A stretch of 64,000 nucleotides of DNA from Chitinibacter fontanus (GCF_013423785.1 NZ_CP058952.1:744001-808000), one strand, 5' to 3'; counted from the stretch's first letter, positions 16,599 to 26,174 are shown. The notes: a model not told the origin generated them from the letters alone. Made by a program: numbers and translations.

Positions 16599-18062
16599 TT
16601 ACAGGCCAACCGCAGCGCGAATCAGCGAAAAGACTTTGGTGTTGTCGATTACACCAGCAAACGAGTCTGCATTTTTGCCCATGGCACCCAAGAACACGTT
16701 GGTACCACCGTGCGTTTCACTACCGGCGCCCACTTGAATCACCGCTTCTTGGTGGTAGGTATTAGCAAATACAGCTGCATCAGTCAGTGCCGCGAAGGAT
16801 TTACGATCACCATTGGCGCGATTTTCACCATTACCGAATCCGATAATCGTATACGGCATGCCATCGCTATCTTTAGCGATTGAGCCATCGGTGTAGTTAC
16901 GTAGCAGGCCCAATACGCCAGGGTTTGCGCTGGATGATTTGCCTGTACGAGCCGCGTAGCCGTTCAGCACCAAGGTGTGATCATGGTCAGCAGTCACTAC
17001 GATCAGAGTATTTTTCAGCTCAGGATCGGTTTTCTTCACTTCTGCAATTGCAGCTTTGATCGCATTATCGAAGGCTACAGCGTCCTGCAGGGCTTTCTTC
17101 GCGGTGGTTTCATGCAAGGCGTGATCGATACGCCCGCCTTCTACCATCAAGAACATCCCTTTACTATTTTTTTGCAGGCCTTGAATCGCTTTTACCGCCA
17201 TTTCAGCCAAGCTTGGCTCTTTGCTTGGATCACGATCCAAGTCATAGCTCATGTGGCTAGAGCTAAATAAACCAAACATTTTCTTAGCTGTTTTTGGGTC
17301 TAGCTTATCGAATTCAGCTTTATTACTCGCGAAGCTGTAATCATTGCCCTTCATTTCTGCAATCAGATCACGGCCGTCTGTGCGTTTACCACCCGCGCTA
17401 GTCGGTTTGAAGAATTGGCTACCACCGCCGAAGACCACATCGACACCATCAATCAGCTTGTCGTTGTAACCCATGCCGTCACCAGCAGGTACCAATTGCG
17501 CAGCAATGGTATTTTCTGCATCACGGTGACATACGTGAGCATAGGTCGCTGCTGGGGTTGCATGCGTTACGCGCGTCGTGGTCACCACACCTGTCGCCAG
17601 ACCAGCAGCTTTGGCCAGCTCCAACATGGTTGTTACAGGCTTGCCATTATTGCTGCCACAGTTGCTAGTTAAGTCTTTGGTTGGATCTTTCGCTACCGTT
17701 TCTGGCGTCATTGAGATGACTTCATTATTCATCTTCACGCCAGTCATGTACGCCGCCATGGATGGCGCTGAATCAGTAACTTGAGCATCGTTAGAATAGG
17801 TTTTAACGAATGCGGTTTCTGGCAATTGATCCATCGTCAATTCGCCGTCTTCACCGACCGAGTAAATCCGCGCCGCCGTCATGGTGGTCAGGCCCATACC
17901 GTCACCCAAGAAGAACAGAATATTCTTCGGTGCAGCAGCCGTTGAAGTTGTGGTATTGGTAGACGTCGATGTTGAAGTCGAAGTTTGTGTCGCCCCAGAG
18001 CCACCACCGCCACATGCGGTCAGAGCTAAAGAGACAGCTGAACATAAAAGTAGTTTTTTCAT
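16599..18062 (-). CDS. Alkaline phosphatase, lipoprotein form
   Basis: 487 residues. The signal peptide ends in lipobox LTAC, so the enzyme is lipid-anchored at Cys19. A GGGGSG stretch and a Thr/Ser-rich linker (about 25-52) follow. The catalytic domain has the same motifs as its downstream paralogue: FLGDGMG, VTDSAPSM, CHRDAE, EGGRIDHALH, TADHDHT, ETHGG. The ATG at 18062 has a strong GGGAGG 5 nt upstream and is preferred to an in-frame start 14 codons earlier. The SD can pair with an upstream CCTCCCTA (see the hairpin at 18068-18098). The two genes probably form one operon. Confidence 0.93.
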   Translation of the reverse strand: MKKLLLCSAVSLALTACGGGGSGATQTSTSTSTSTNTTTSTAAAPKNILFFLGDGMGLTTMTAARIYSVGEDGELTMDQLPETAFVKTYSNDAQVTDSAPSMAAYMTGVKMNNEVISMTPETVAKDPTKDLTSNCGSNNGKPVTTMLELAKAAGLATGVVTTTRVTHATPAATYAHVCHRDAENTIAAQLVPAGDGMGYNDKLIDGVDVVFGGGSQFFKPTSAGGKRTDGRDLIAEMKGNDYSFASNKAEFDKLDPKTAKKMFGLFSSSHMSYDLDRDPSKEPSLAEMAVKAIQGLQKNSKGMFLMVEGGRIDHALHETTAKKALQDAVAFDNAIKAAIAEVKKTDPELKNTLIVVTADHDHTLVLNGYAARTGKSSSANPGVLGLLRNYTDGSIAKDSDGMPYTIIGFGNGENRANGDRKSFAALTDAAVFANTYHQEAVIQVGAGSETHGGTNVFLGAMGKNADSFAGVIDNTKVFSLIRAAVGL

Positions 18063-18067
18063 TGGAA

Positions 18068-18098
18068 CCTCCCTAAAGGTGAGCGCAGCATAGGGAGG
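18068..18098 (-). promoter_or_regulatory. SD-sequestering hairpin of the lipoprotein alkaline phosphatase gene
   Basis: On the minus-strand RNA, CCTCCCTA (18098-18091) can pair perfectly over 8 bp with TAGGGAGG (18075-18068) across a 15-nt loop. The second arm contains the ribosome binding site 5 nt before the start codon at 18062. When folded, the site would be hidden. This could be translational control; no ligand or trigger is evident. Confidence 0.5.
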
Positions 18099-18101
18099 CA
18101 A

Positions 18102-18121
18102 CATGACAAAACGAAGTCATG
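18102..18121. promoter_or_regulatory. Inverted repeat upstream of the alkaline phosphatase operon
   Basis: CATGAC and GTCATG are separated by 8 bp, 40-59 bp upstream of the start codon. It is a possible operator. It is not a canonical Pho box, which needs direct repeats with an 11-bp period. Confidence 0.35.
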
Positions 18122-18247
18122 CCAATTACATTATGAGGAAACTTTTAATTCAACCAGAAAAACAAGCACTTAAGAGATGCTAGGGAAAACACCTAACCAA
18201 CCACAGTCCGCACCTGCAAATGAACGCGATCTGTGATCGCATGATAT

Positions 18248-19291
18248 TCATTTTGATAGGTATTTCCGCACCGCCGCATTATGCTCATCTAGGGTATTAG
18301 AAAATTGGCTAGACCCATCACCTCTTGCGACAAAATACAGGGCGGAGGTATCTGCAGGTTGCACCGCTGCGCGCAGCGCGGCCTCCCCCACCATGGCAAT
18401 TGGCGTTGGCGTCAGGCCATTGCGAGTATAGGTGTTATACGGGGTGTCGGTTTTTAGATGCGCTTTGGTAATGTCGCCGGTAAACGCCTCACCCACACCA
18501 TAAATCACCGCAGGATCTGTTTGCAAGCGCATCCCAAGCTTGAGCCGATTAATAAATACCCCAGCAACCATTGGGCGATCACTGGCACGCCCTGTTTCTT
18601 TTTCGACCAGCGAAGCCAAAATTAATACTTCATACGGGTCTTTCAGCGGTAAGCCTTCTTTGCGCTGTGCCCACGTTTCATCCAGCTTTTTTTGCAACAA
18701 TCGATTGGCGCGCGCCAAAAGTTTCAGATCCGAGCTACCCGCCTCGATCTGATAGGTTTCAGGGAAAAACAGCCCCTCAGGCGAGCTGGCCGTGATACCC
18801 AACTGCGCCAAAATTTCGGCATCGCTAAGCTTGGCGCTATCGTGCTTGAGTTGCGGATGGGCATTCAAAGCCTTACGCACATCGCGCCAGTTCCAGCCCT
18901 CGACAATCGTCACCATCAGCTCGTCCGTATCGCCTTTGGCCAGTTTGCGCAATAACAGCCACGGAGAAATATCGGCAGTAATACGATAACGCCCAGCTTT
19001 CAATTGAGTGTCTTTACCGCTGACGCGTGCCAACCAAGTAAACAACGGTGCCGAATCGATCGCGCCCTGCTCTTTCAATTGATTGGCCAAACTCTGCACC
19101 GAGCCGGGCTGTAGCACGACAGCTCCCGCGGCGGGTTTGGGTTGAGGTTCGGTGGACCAGCTATAAAACCAAGCCGCCCCAAGCCCAATCCCCATAGCCA
19201 AAATCAAAACTGCAAAACCAAGCATACGGCCCCAGACCGATGGGGCGGCTTTACTAGTTTTCGTTGTTTTTGTATTACGCTTCGTCGCCAC
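18248..19291 (-). CDS. mltG: Endolytic murein transglycosylase MltG
   Basis: 347 residues: a short cytoplasmic basic tail, one membrane helix (about 22-45), then a periplasmic YceG domain. The catalytic Glu is in LASLVEKETG near 230. Other family segments: RLQTDPAVIYG, YNTYTRNGLTPTPI and YFVARGDGSSQFS. MltG cuts nascent glycan strands and is thought to set their length. The 5' end overlaps the helicase reading frame by 17 bp. The common tmk/holB neighbours are absent. Confidence 0.94.
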   Translation of the reverse strand: MATKRNTKTTKTSKAAPSVWGRMLGFAVLILAMGIGLGAAWFYSWSTEPQPKPAAGAVVLQPGSVQSLANQLKEQGAIDSAPLFTWLARVSGKDTQLKAGRYRITADISPWLLLRKLAKGDTDELMVTIVEGWNWRDVRKALNAHPQLKHDSAKLSDAEILAQLGITASSPEGLFFPETYQIEAGSSDLKLLARANRLLQKKLDETWAQRKEGLPLKDPYEVLILASLVEKETGRASDRPMVAGVFINRLKLGMRLQTDPAVIYGVGEAFTGDITKAHLKTDTPYNTYTRNGLTPTPIAMVGEAALRAAVQPADTSALYFVARGDGSSQFSNTLDEHNAAVRKYLSK

Positions 19292-21245
19292 TATGTTCTA
19301 TACCTTGCTGCATTTTTTCAGCTTGTTTCACTGCATAAAATTTTTGCACATTCGCCAGCTCGCGTGATCGAAACATCGGCGGCAGGCTACGCCAGATCAT
19401 TTTGCCGTATTGTTTCTCAACCAGCCGGGTATCCGCAATCATCAAGATCCCAATATCGGTTTCATCACGAATCAACCGCCCCGCGCCCTGCTTGAGCGTG
19501 ATCGTCGCGTTCGGCAGTTGATAATCCATAAACGGGCTACGCCCAGCTTTGGTGATTTGCTCCATCCGCGCCGACAACACCGGATCATCCGGTGGCGAGA
19601 ACGGCAACTTATCGATCACGACCAAGGATAATTGTTCCCCGCGTACGTCGATGCCTTCCCAAAACGTCTGGCTAGCGACCAAAATCGCGTTCGGTGCGCG
19701 GCGAAATTGATCAAGTAATTCAGTGCGCGATGTCGTGCCTTGCAAAAACACCGGCCAATCAAGATTGGCGTCTTTCAATTTCTCCAGCACCAGCTCGTGC
19801 GCTTCGCACATGGCTTTTAGGCTGGTAAACAGCAAGAAAGCATGGCCTTGGGTGGACTGCAACAACGGCCAGGCTTTTTCGACCACAGCCTGGGTATAGC
19901 CTGGTGTATTAGGGCTGGGCATGTCTTGCGGCACATACAGTACCGCTTGTTGCTTGTAATCGAAGGGGCTATCCCACGTGGCCGTTTCGGCTTTCCACAG
20001 TCCTAATTCGTGCTGAAAATGGGTAAATTGATTATTCACCGCCAGCGTGGCCGAGGCAAAAATCCACGCCCGTGGATTCATATTGATTTGTTTCTGGAAT
20101 AAATCGGCGATATTGAGCGGCGTGACGTGCAGTAGAAAGCTGTGCTGCGTCACGTCGATCCAGTGCACCGTATCCTTGCTGTCTTCTTCGAGCCAATGAT
20201 CGAGCAGCGTGAGCATTTCGGACGCGCGTTGCTGGCACTTTTCCAGCCCTTCGGCGCGCTCGGCCTGTTTGGCGAGCAATTGCGCCACGGTTTTGAGCTT
20301 GTCCTGCATCACGCTCAATTGAGTGAAAAATCCCCCAAAGCGCTCTTTGAGTTCATGTTGCGGCAAGCGCAGCGGCTCTTTAAACACCAGTCGCACGTCT
20401 TTAGCAGCTTTTTCCAACGCCTCGGCGGCGTTGGGTAATTCGATAAAATCTTTGGCGACGACCAAAGCTTCGGCGCGCGCGTCGCGCGCTAATTCAACCA
20501 CTTGGCCGCTGGTCAGCGTATCGCCAAAAAACAGGCTCGCAACTTCCGGCAATTGGTGCGCCTCGTCGAAAATCACCGTATTGCACGCCGGTAGCAATTC
20601 GCCCGCCCCCTCGTCACGCAGCCAAACATCGGCAAAAAACAGATGGTGATTGACCACCACCACGTCGGCTTCCTGCGCCTCGCGCCGCGCTTTGAGGACG
20701 AAACATTCTTTGTGGCTCGGGCAATCTTGGCCGAGGCAATTATCGCGCGTGCTGGTCACGTGCGACCAGATCGGCGCATCTTCGGGCACGCCTTGGCAAG
20801 ACGCTTTATCGCCCGATTGCGTGCTGGCCGCGTAGCGTTTGACCTTTTGCAAATCAACCACGTCTTCGCGGCGCATAAAGCGCCCTTCATGCTCGGCACG
20901 CTCCAGATGATAGTGGCAAACGTAGTTGGAGCGACCTTTCAGCAGCGCCACCGTTACCGGCACTTTTAAGACATCGCGCACGCTCGGAATATCGCGGTTA
21001 AACAGCTGATCTTGCAGCGTTTTGGTGCCGGTCGACACGATCGTTTTACCGCCCGACAGCAACGCAGGCACTAAATAGGCAAAAGTTTTACCTGTGCCCG
21101 TGCCCGCCTCGGCAATCAGCTGGCCGTGCTCATCAATGGCCTTGGCCACCGCCTGCGCCATTTCCAGCTGCGGCTGGCGCAATTTATAGCCGGGGAAAGC
21201 CACAGAAAACGGGCCATCGTTGGCAAAAGCTTCTTCAAGAGTCAT
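19275..21245 (-). CDS. ATP-dependent DNA helicase, DinG/YoaA family
   Basis: 656 residues from this start; an in-frame ATG at 21272 would add 9. Superfamily 2, XPD-like. Walker A is in EAGTGTGKTFAYL (near 49) and the DEAH box in VIFDEAHQLPE. Cysteines between motifs I and II (YVCHYHL, ASCQG, DNCLGQDC, KECF) fit the iron-sulfur cluster of this family. The C-terminal half holds helicase motifs V-VI: SQTFWEGIDVRGEQ and QGAGRLIRDETDIG. It probably unwinds forked or R-loop DNA in repair. The shorter start fits homologues better (MTLEEAFANDGP); the SD is weak for both. Confidence 0.88.
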   Translation of the reverse strand: MTLEEAFANDGPFSVAFPGYKLRQPQLEMAQAVAKAIDEHGQLIAEAGTGTGKTFAYLVPALLSGGKTIVSTGTKTLQDQLFNRDIPSVRDVLKVPVTVALLKGRSNYVCHYHLERAEHEGRFMRREDVVDLQKVKRYAASTQSGDKASCQGVPEDAPIWSHVTSTRDNCLGQDCPSHKECFVLKARREAQEADVVVVNHHLFFADVWLRDEGAGELLPACNTVIFDEAHQLPEVASLFFGDTLTSGQVVELARDARAEALVVAKDFIELPNAAEALEKAAKDVRLVFKEPLRLPQHELKERFGGFFTQLSVMQDKLKTVAQLLAKQAERAEGLEKCQQRASEMLTLLDHWLEEDSKDTVHWIDVTQHSFLLHVTPLNIADLFQKQINMNPRAWIFASATLAVNNQFTHFQHELGLWKAETATWDSPFDYKQQAVLYVPQDMPSPNTPGYTQAVVEKAWPLLQSTQGHAFLLFTSLKAMCEAHELVLEKLKDANLDWPVFLQGTTSRTELLDQFRRAPNAILVASQTFWEGIDVRGEQLSLVVIDKLPFSPPDDPVLSARMEQITKAGRSPFMDYQLPNATITLKQGAGRLIRDETDIGILMIADTRLVEKQYGKMIWRSLPPMFRSRELANVQKFYAVKQAEKMQQGIEHSGDEA

Positions 21246-21381
21246 GACGTACACTCGTTCTAGATTCGCCATTGTAACAGCGCCCTTTCATCGCTGCGCA
21301 TCTTGGCACGCAATTGCGCTTATTTGCGATTAAATGCCCAATACCTATAGTGATCAAAACGGCGATGCGAAGGGGTGCCCA

Positions 21382-23511
21382 GTGATCGAAAGCAATAAAC
21401 CATTCAATCTGGTGCGTTTTTTCTTCATTCTTTCATTACTGATGATGCTCACGGCAACCTTGGGCATGGCTTTTTATTTGCGAGAAAACACCAGCTCACA
21501 ACTATTGCGGCTGGAAAAAGCCCGCGCCTCGTCACTGGTACAGGTTTTTGAAAACTCATTATGGGCTCGCTTTAAACCTTTAACTGAGCTTCAGCCCACT
21601 GGCGAGCAATTACGAGCGCGCGTTCAGGCCGAGCACCTGCATGATGCCGTGGTGAAATTAATGCGCGGCACCGACGTGATCAAGCTTAAGGTTTACAACT
21701 TGCAAGGCATCACCGTGTTCTCTACCGATGCCAAGCAAATTGGCGAAAAGGAAGACGATAATGATGGTTTTAAATCTGCGCTCGCCAATTTGGCGGTGAG
21801 CGAATTAGCGCACAAACACAGTTTTGATTCTTTCGAGCGCGTCTTGGTGGATCGCGATGTCATTTCGACTTATGTGCCAGTTCATGGCGCGAACGAAACC
21901 GTGGAAGGCGTACTGGAAATTTATTTAGATGCCACGCCTTTCGTTAGCGAGTCTGCCGCACAACTCGCATGGATTGCGCTCACGGTCTGCTTGGCCATGC
22001 TCACCTTATTTGCGGCTCAATTATTAGTCGTTCGCCACGCGGGAAAAATCATTCGGAAACAAGCGAATGCGCTGGCACAAGCCAATCAAGAATTAGATCA
22101 ACGCGTGGCCGCACGCACGTCAGAGCTAGAACAAGCCAATCAACAGCTCGAGGCCGAAATCATCGAGCGACGCAATGCCGAGCAACGATTGGATGATTTG
22201 GCACACCACGACCCCCTCACGCAACTAGCTAATCGCTTGCTATTTACCGAGCGCCTGGCCAGATTGCTGGCGGGGATGGATTCAATGTCGCACAAGATCG
22301 CGCTGTTGTTTATTGATCTGGATCGCTTTAAAGATGTGAACGATACCCTTGGCCATTTTGTCGGAGATCAACTGCTAGTGGCCGTCACCGAACGGCTCAT
22401 CCGCCATGTAGGACCAAACGATACGCTAGCTAGGCTTGGCGGCGACGAGTTTGTTTATATTGTGTCTGCGCTTTCCGATCAGGAGCATGTCAACCAACGC
22501 GCCACCGAGTTATTAAGTTTGTTTGTGCAGCCATTTGAGCTGCAGGGCAATATCATTTATTTATCAGCCAGCATCGGCATTAGCTACGCCCCTGAGGACG
22601 GGCATGATGTTGATACGCTGGTTCGCAATGCTGATATTGCGATGTATCAAGCTAAAGCCGCAGGTAGAAATCGCTTTCAGCGCTATACCCGTCAAATGTC
22701 AGCCGCGGCAGAAGAGCGGGTATTGTTAGAGCGCTATCTACGCCATGCCATCGAATTCAAAGAGCTGGAAGTACATTTTCAAGCCAAGGTGGATTCAGGC
22801 AGCGGGCAACTGGTAGGAGCCGAAGCGCTCGCACGCTGGCATAGCCCCGCGTTGGGTATGGTCGCACCGATTCGTTTTATTCCTATCGCCGAAGAGTCAG
22901 GCTTGATCGTTGCGCTGGGCGAATTAATTCTGGAGCAAACCTGCCAACAATTGCAGCAATGGCGTACGACAGGATTCGACGTGCCTTGCGTGTCGGTCAA
23001 TGTATCGGTCAAGCAATTAGAGCTGGCAGACTTCCCACACCATTTGGCAGCACTGTTACACCGCTATCAATTACCAGCCAGCGCACTCGAGCTGGAAATC
23101 ACTGAAAGTGTCATTATGGCCGTTGATAACGCCATCGACACCCTGAATGCCATACGTGCACTGGGCGTCAAATTATCGATCGACGATTTTGGCACAGGCT
23201 ATTCTTCCCTCGCCTACCTCAAACAATTGCCAGTGCAGGTTTTGAAGATCGATCGGGCCTTTGTGTTGGGGATAGGCAATGGGCAAGATAATGAAGCCAT
23301 TATCCGCACCATCATCGGTTTGGCTACTAGTCTGGGGCTAAGTACCGTCGCCGAAGGCGTTGAGCTACAAGAGCAAATTGACTTCCTATACGCTGAGGGC
23401 TGCCAAACGATACAGGGCTATTTTTATAGCAAACCGCTTAATCCAATCGCTTTTCAGCAGCAATGGCGCAGCCTCAATCCAGCCAGCCCGCAAACACAAG
23501 CGCAGATTTAA
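21382..23511 (+). CDS. Membrane GGDEF-EAL cyclic-di-GMP protein
   Basis: 709 residues. Two membrane helices (about 10-32 and 195-220) flank a periplasmic sensor of about 160 residues. A coiled linker (QANQELDQRVAARTSELEQANQQ) leads to GGDEF and then EAL. GGDEF is intact (RLGGDEFVYIV), but the inhibitory I-site RxxD is GPND, so product inhibition is probably lost. The EAL motif is intact (GAEALARW), with NVSVKQL, EITES, DDFGTGYSSL, KIDRAFV and EGVE following, so phosphodiesterase activity is expected. The GTG at 21382 has AAGGGG 7 nt upstream; the in-frame ATG at 21334 has no SD. Confidence 0.88.
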   Translation: MIESNKPFNLVRFFFILSLLMMLTATLGMAFYLRENTSSQLLRLEKARASSLVQVFENSLWARFKPLTELQPTGEQLRARVQAEHLHDAVVKLMRGTDVIKLKVYNLQGITVFSTDAKQIGEKEDDNDGFKSALANLAVSELAHKHSFDSFERVLVDRDVISTYVPVHGANETVEGVLEIYLDATPFVSESAAQLAWIALTVCLAMLTLFAAQLLVVRHAGKIIRKQANALAQANQELDQRVAARTSELEQANQQLEAEIIERRNAEQRLDDLAHHDPLTQLANRLLFTERLARLLAGMDSMSHKIALLFIDLDRFKDVNDTLGHFVGDQLLVAVTERLIRHVGPNDTLARLGGDEFVYIVSALSDQEHVNQRATELLSLFVQPFELQGNIIYLSASIGISYAPEDGHDVDTLVRNADIAMYQAKAAGRNRFQRYTRQMSAAAEERVLLERYLRHAIEFKELEVHFQAKVDSGSGQLVGAEALARWHSPALGMVAPIRFIPIAEESGLIVALGELILEQTCQQLQQWRTTGFDVPCVSVNVSVKQLELADFPHHLAALLHRYQLPASALELEITESVIMAVDNAIDTLNAIRALGVKLSIDDFGTGYSSLAYLKQLPVQVLKIDRAFVLGIGNGQDNEAIIRTIIGLATSLGLSTVAEGVELQEQIDFLYAEGCQTIQGYFYSKPLNPIAFQQQWRSLNPASPQTQAQI

Positions 23512-23522
23512 CGCTGGCCACA

Positions 23523-23548
23523 GCATGCGATCAATGACGATCGCATGC
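23523..23548 (+). terminator. Terminator after the GGDEF-EAL gene
   Basis: GCATGCGATC, 6-nt loop, GATCGCATGC, then CTTTTT. It lies 12 bp past the stop codon. Confidence 0.85.
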
Positions 23549-23552
23549 CTTT

Positions 23553-24356
23553 TTACACCGCCCAATTAAACCCAATCACATCCATCCCGAGCACACCGAG
23601 TTCAATACTCTGGTGCAGCGGTGTCACGGTAGGCGCATCCCCCGCCGCCGCGCGCGCGATGAGTAGCGGTAGGAAATGCTCGGGCGTTGGATGCGCACGA
23701 CGGGCGTGGCGTAGCTGGTTTTGCCAATCAGCCCAAAATTCTTTACCTTGGGTATTAAGCGCTAGATAGCTATCGGCAATGAACTCAGACGCATACTGCT
23801 CTACCGTATATTCTCCCACCGCTGACTGCATCCTACTGAACGCATCGCGCAAATTGTGCGTAATGCTACCGGAGGTAATCAGCAGCACATCATCGGGTAG
23901 CAATTTATTCAGCTTTTCACCTAAAGCCCAATGCGCCGCATTGTCCATCGTGTGCGACAGCGAAATCGTAATCAGCGGCACATCGGCGTTGGGGTAAATG
24001 AGTTTGAGCGGCACCCATGCGCCATGATCGATTGCTGGATCGTCGCTCACAGCAACCTGTTCCCCTAAATCTGCCAAACCCTGCGCAATCATCATCGCCA
24101 AGGCCGGATCACCGTTGGGGCGATATTGCATCTGGTACAGCTCGGCAGGAAAACCGCCAAAATCATGCCACTCCTGCCAGTTAGCCGCCGTACCGACCAC
24201 CGTTTGGCGCGCGATATTGTGCGCCGAGATCAACACAATCGCGCGCGGCCGTGGCATGGTTTGGCCCAATTGCGCAAAAAAGTGCCGCGCCGGAATATCA
24301 TCAATCACCAAAGTCGGCGCGCCGTGGCTAATAAAAAGACTGCGTAGTTTGCGCAT
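23553..24356 (-). CDS. DODA-type extradiol aromatic-ring-opening dioxygenase (YgiD-like)
   Basis: 267 residues of the class III extradiol (LigB-like) family. Metal-ligand segments are visible: FISHGAP near 9, SAHN near 45, DHGAWVPL near 110 and the C-terminal HFLPLLIARAAAG. Homologues open 4,5-position catechol rings such as L-DOPA; the real substrate here is not known. The second of two tandem ATGs is chosen because GGAG then sits 6 nt away. It is convergent with the GGDEF-EAL gene. Its upstream side is where the insertion sequences begin. Confidence 0.88.
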   Translation of the reverse strand: MRKLRSLFISHGAPTLVIDDIPARHFFAQLGQTMPRPRAIVLISAHNIARQTVVGTAANWQEWHDFGGFPAELYQMQYRPNGDPALAMMIAQGLADLGEQVAVSDDPAIDHGAWVPLKLIYPNADVPLITISLSHTMDNAAHWALGEKLNKLLPDDVLLITSGSITHNLRDAFSRMQSAVGEYTVEQYASEFIADSYLALNTQGKEFWADWQNQLRHARRAHPTPEHFLPLLIARAAAGDAPTVTPLHQSIELGVLGMDVIGFNWAV

Positions 24357-24534
24357 CATTTGCTCCGTTTCGTTTTATTCAATGATACGGGCAAGGCCAA
24401 AGCTGTGCGGCGAAGAGATTTGAAGCAGTTGTGCAAAATGGCTGAATGCTTTGGGCGCTGCTACAACGCTACGGGTATGCAACAAGCGCTCCTAGCGATG
24501 GATTCCGTTAAACTATGTCAGAGGCTGGAATCGC

Positions 24535-26174
24535 CCCAGGCTGTGTAAAAACGCTTCAACACTCGACCGGTATAATTCTTGGAACTCCCCGCCAAGGATG
24601 ATTCTATGCCCAGATTCATTGCAGGTGAAAGCAGAACCCAAACATTGCTGTTGCCTGAATGCTTGGAAGATTATGTCAGCGCGGACAACCCCGTCCGAGT
24701 TGTTGACCAGTTCGTAGAATACCTAGATTTAAAGGCACTCGGTTTCGATGGGGTAGAGCCAGAAGCCACTGGCCGCCCAGCCTACCATCCCAGCACGATG
24801 CTCAAGCTGTATATCTACGGTTACCTCAACCGAATCCAATCCAGCCGTCGCCTGGAACGTGAAGCCCACCGGAATCTGGAGCTGATTTGGCTCACTGCTC
24901 GCTTAATGCCTGACTTTAAAACCATCGCCAATTTCCGCAAAGATAATGGGCCTGCGATTTGTAAGGTCTGCGGGCAGTTTGTTCAGCTATGTCGACAACT
25001 CAGTTTATTTAGTAACGCCATTGTGGCAATTGATGGCAGCAAGTTCAAAGCCGTTAATCATCGCGACCGCAACTACACCAACAACAAACTCGCTAAGCAA
25101 CGCGAGCAAATCGAAGCCAATATTGCTAGTTACCTGCGGGAGATGGAAATTGCAGACCGGCAACAGCCCGATATTGCAGAAGCCAAGGTCGCGCGCTTGA
25201 AGGACAAGCTGGCACGACTGAAGTCGCAGATGGCCCGCTTGGATGAGGTCGAGGCTCAACTCGCCAAGACGCCAGACAAACAGATTTCACTCACCGACCC
25301 AGATGCCCGTTCTATGGCGACCAGCGGCCGTGGCAGTGGTGTTGTGGGTTATAACGTGCAAACCGTTGTCGATGCCAAGCACCATTTAATTATTGCGCAT
25401 CAGGTCACTAATCAAGGGCATGACCGTACGCAGCTGGCCAATATGGCCCAACAAGCCAAAGCAGTCCTCGCACAAGAAACACTAGAGGTGGTCGCAGACC
25501 GAGGTTATTACAACGGTGATGAAATACTGGCGTGCGAACAAGCGGGCATTACGGTGTTGGTGCCGAAGCCGCAAACCTCAGGCGCTAAAGCAGATGGGCG
25601 CTTTGGCAAAGATGAATTCCACTATGACCCAGTTCGCGATGAATATGTCTGCCCAGGCAATAGCCGACTCATTCATCGTTTTGTGAGCTTGGAAGCTGGG
25701 CGCTATATGAGCCGGTATTGGAGTTCTGACTGCCCACGTTGCCCGCTCAAAACCAAATGTACACCGAGTGATTACCGGCGCGTCAGTCGCTGGGAGCATG
25801 AGGCCATACTGGAAAAAGCGCAGCAGCGGCTGGAATTGCAACCAGATGCAATGCGTGTTCGACGGCAGACCGTCGAGCATCCCTTTGGGACGCTAAAAGC
25901 CTGGATGGGGGCAACGCATTTCCTAATGAAGACCTTGAAGCACGTCAGTACAGAGATGAGCTTGCACATACTCGCGTATAACATGAAGCGAGTAATGAAA
26001 ATAATGGGAAATCAAGCAATGTTGGCGGCAATGAAGGGCTAAAAGGCCTATTATTTGCTGTTTTTAGCGGTGTTATTCATGAAGTTTTACGTTTACTTCG
26101 AGCAACGCGAGCGTGATTCAAATTGGTTAGGCAAAATAAGCCTCGTCGGAGTTGGCGTTTTTACACAGCCTGGG
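24535..26174 (+). mobile_element. IS1182-family insertion sequence, copy 1
   Basis: 1640 bp bounded by perfect 20-bp terminal inverted repeats (CCCAGGCTGTGTAAAAACGC at 24535-24554 and its complement at 26155-26174). It holds one transposase gene and short flanks of 71 and 112 bp between that gene and the element ends. A TATAAT hexamer (24571-24576) lies just before the gene. No clear target-site duplication is seen, though the family varies in this. An identical copy starts 69 bp further on in the same orientation. Confidence 0.93.
24606..26042 (+). CDS. IS1182-family transposase
   Basis: 478 residues. An N-terminal DUF772-type region (YHPSTMLKLYIYGYLNRIQS, then MPDFKTIANFRKDN) precedes a DDE catalytic core: first Asp in VAIDGSKF, second in VVADRGYYNGDE, Glu in VEHPFGTLKAW. 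A charged coiled region (about 150-230) and a Cys-rich segment (CPRCPLKTKC) are also seen. The ATG at 24606 is chosen: AAGGA lies about 8 nt upstream. The in-frame TTG at 24579 is less likely. The frame is intact, so the element may still be active. Confidence 0.94.
   Translation: MPRFIAGESRTQTLLLPECLEDYVSADNPVRVVDQFVEYLDLKALGFDGVEPEATGRPAYHPSTMLKLYIYGYLNRIQSSRRLEREAHRNLELIWLTARLMPDFKTIANFRKDNGPAICKVCGQFVQLCRQLSLFSNAIVAIDGSKFKAVNHRDRNYTNNKLAKQREQIEANIASYLREMEIADRQQPDIAEAKVARLKDKLARLKSQMARLDEVEAQLAKTPDKQISLTDPDARSMATSGRGSGVVGYNVQTVVDAKHHLIIAHQVTNQGHDRTQLANMAQQAKAVLAQETLEVVADRGYYNGDEILACEQAGITVLVPKPQTSGAKADGRFGKDEFHYDPVRDEYVCPGNSRLIHRFVSLEAGRYMSRYWSSDCPRCPLKTKCTPSDYRRVSRWEHEAILEKAQQRLELQPDAMRVRRQTVEHPFGTLKAWMGATHFLMKTLKHVSTEMSLHILAYNMKRVMKIMGNQAMLAAMKG

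Noticed and set aside
18063..18247. Pho box before the alkaline phosphatase genes
   Set aside because: TGTCAT-like half-sites occur, but not as direct repeats with the 11-bp period of PhoB sites.
24360..24548. 62-codon ORF left of the first insertion sequence
   Set aside because: It runs into the terminal repeat of the element, has no SD and no similarity to known proteins; probably a chance frame.
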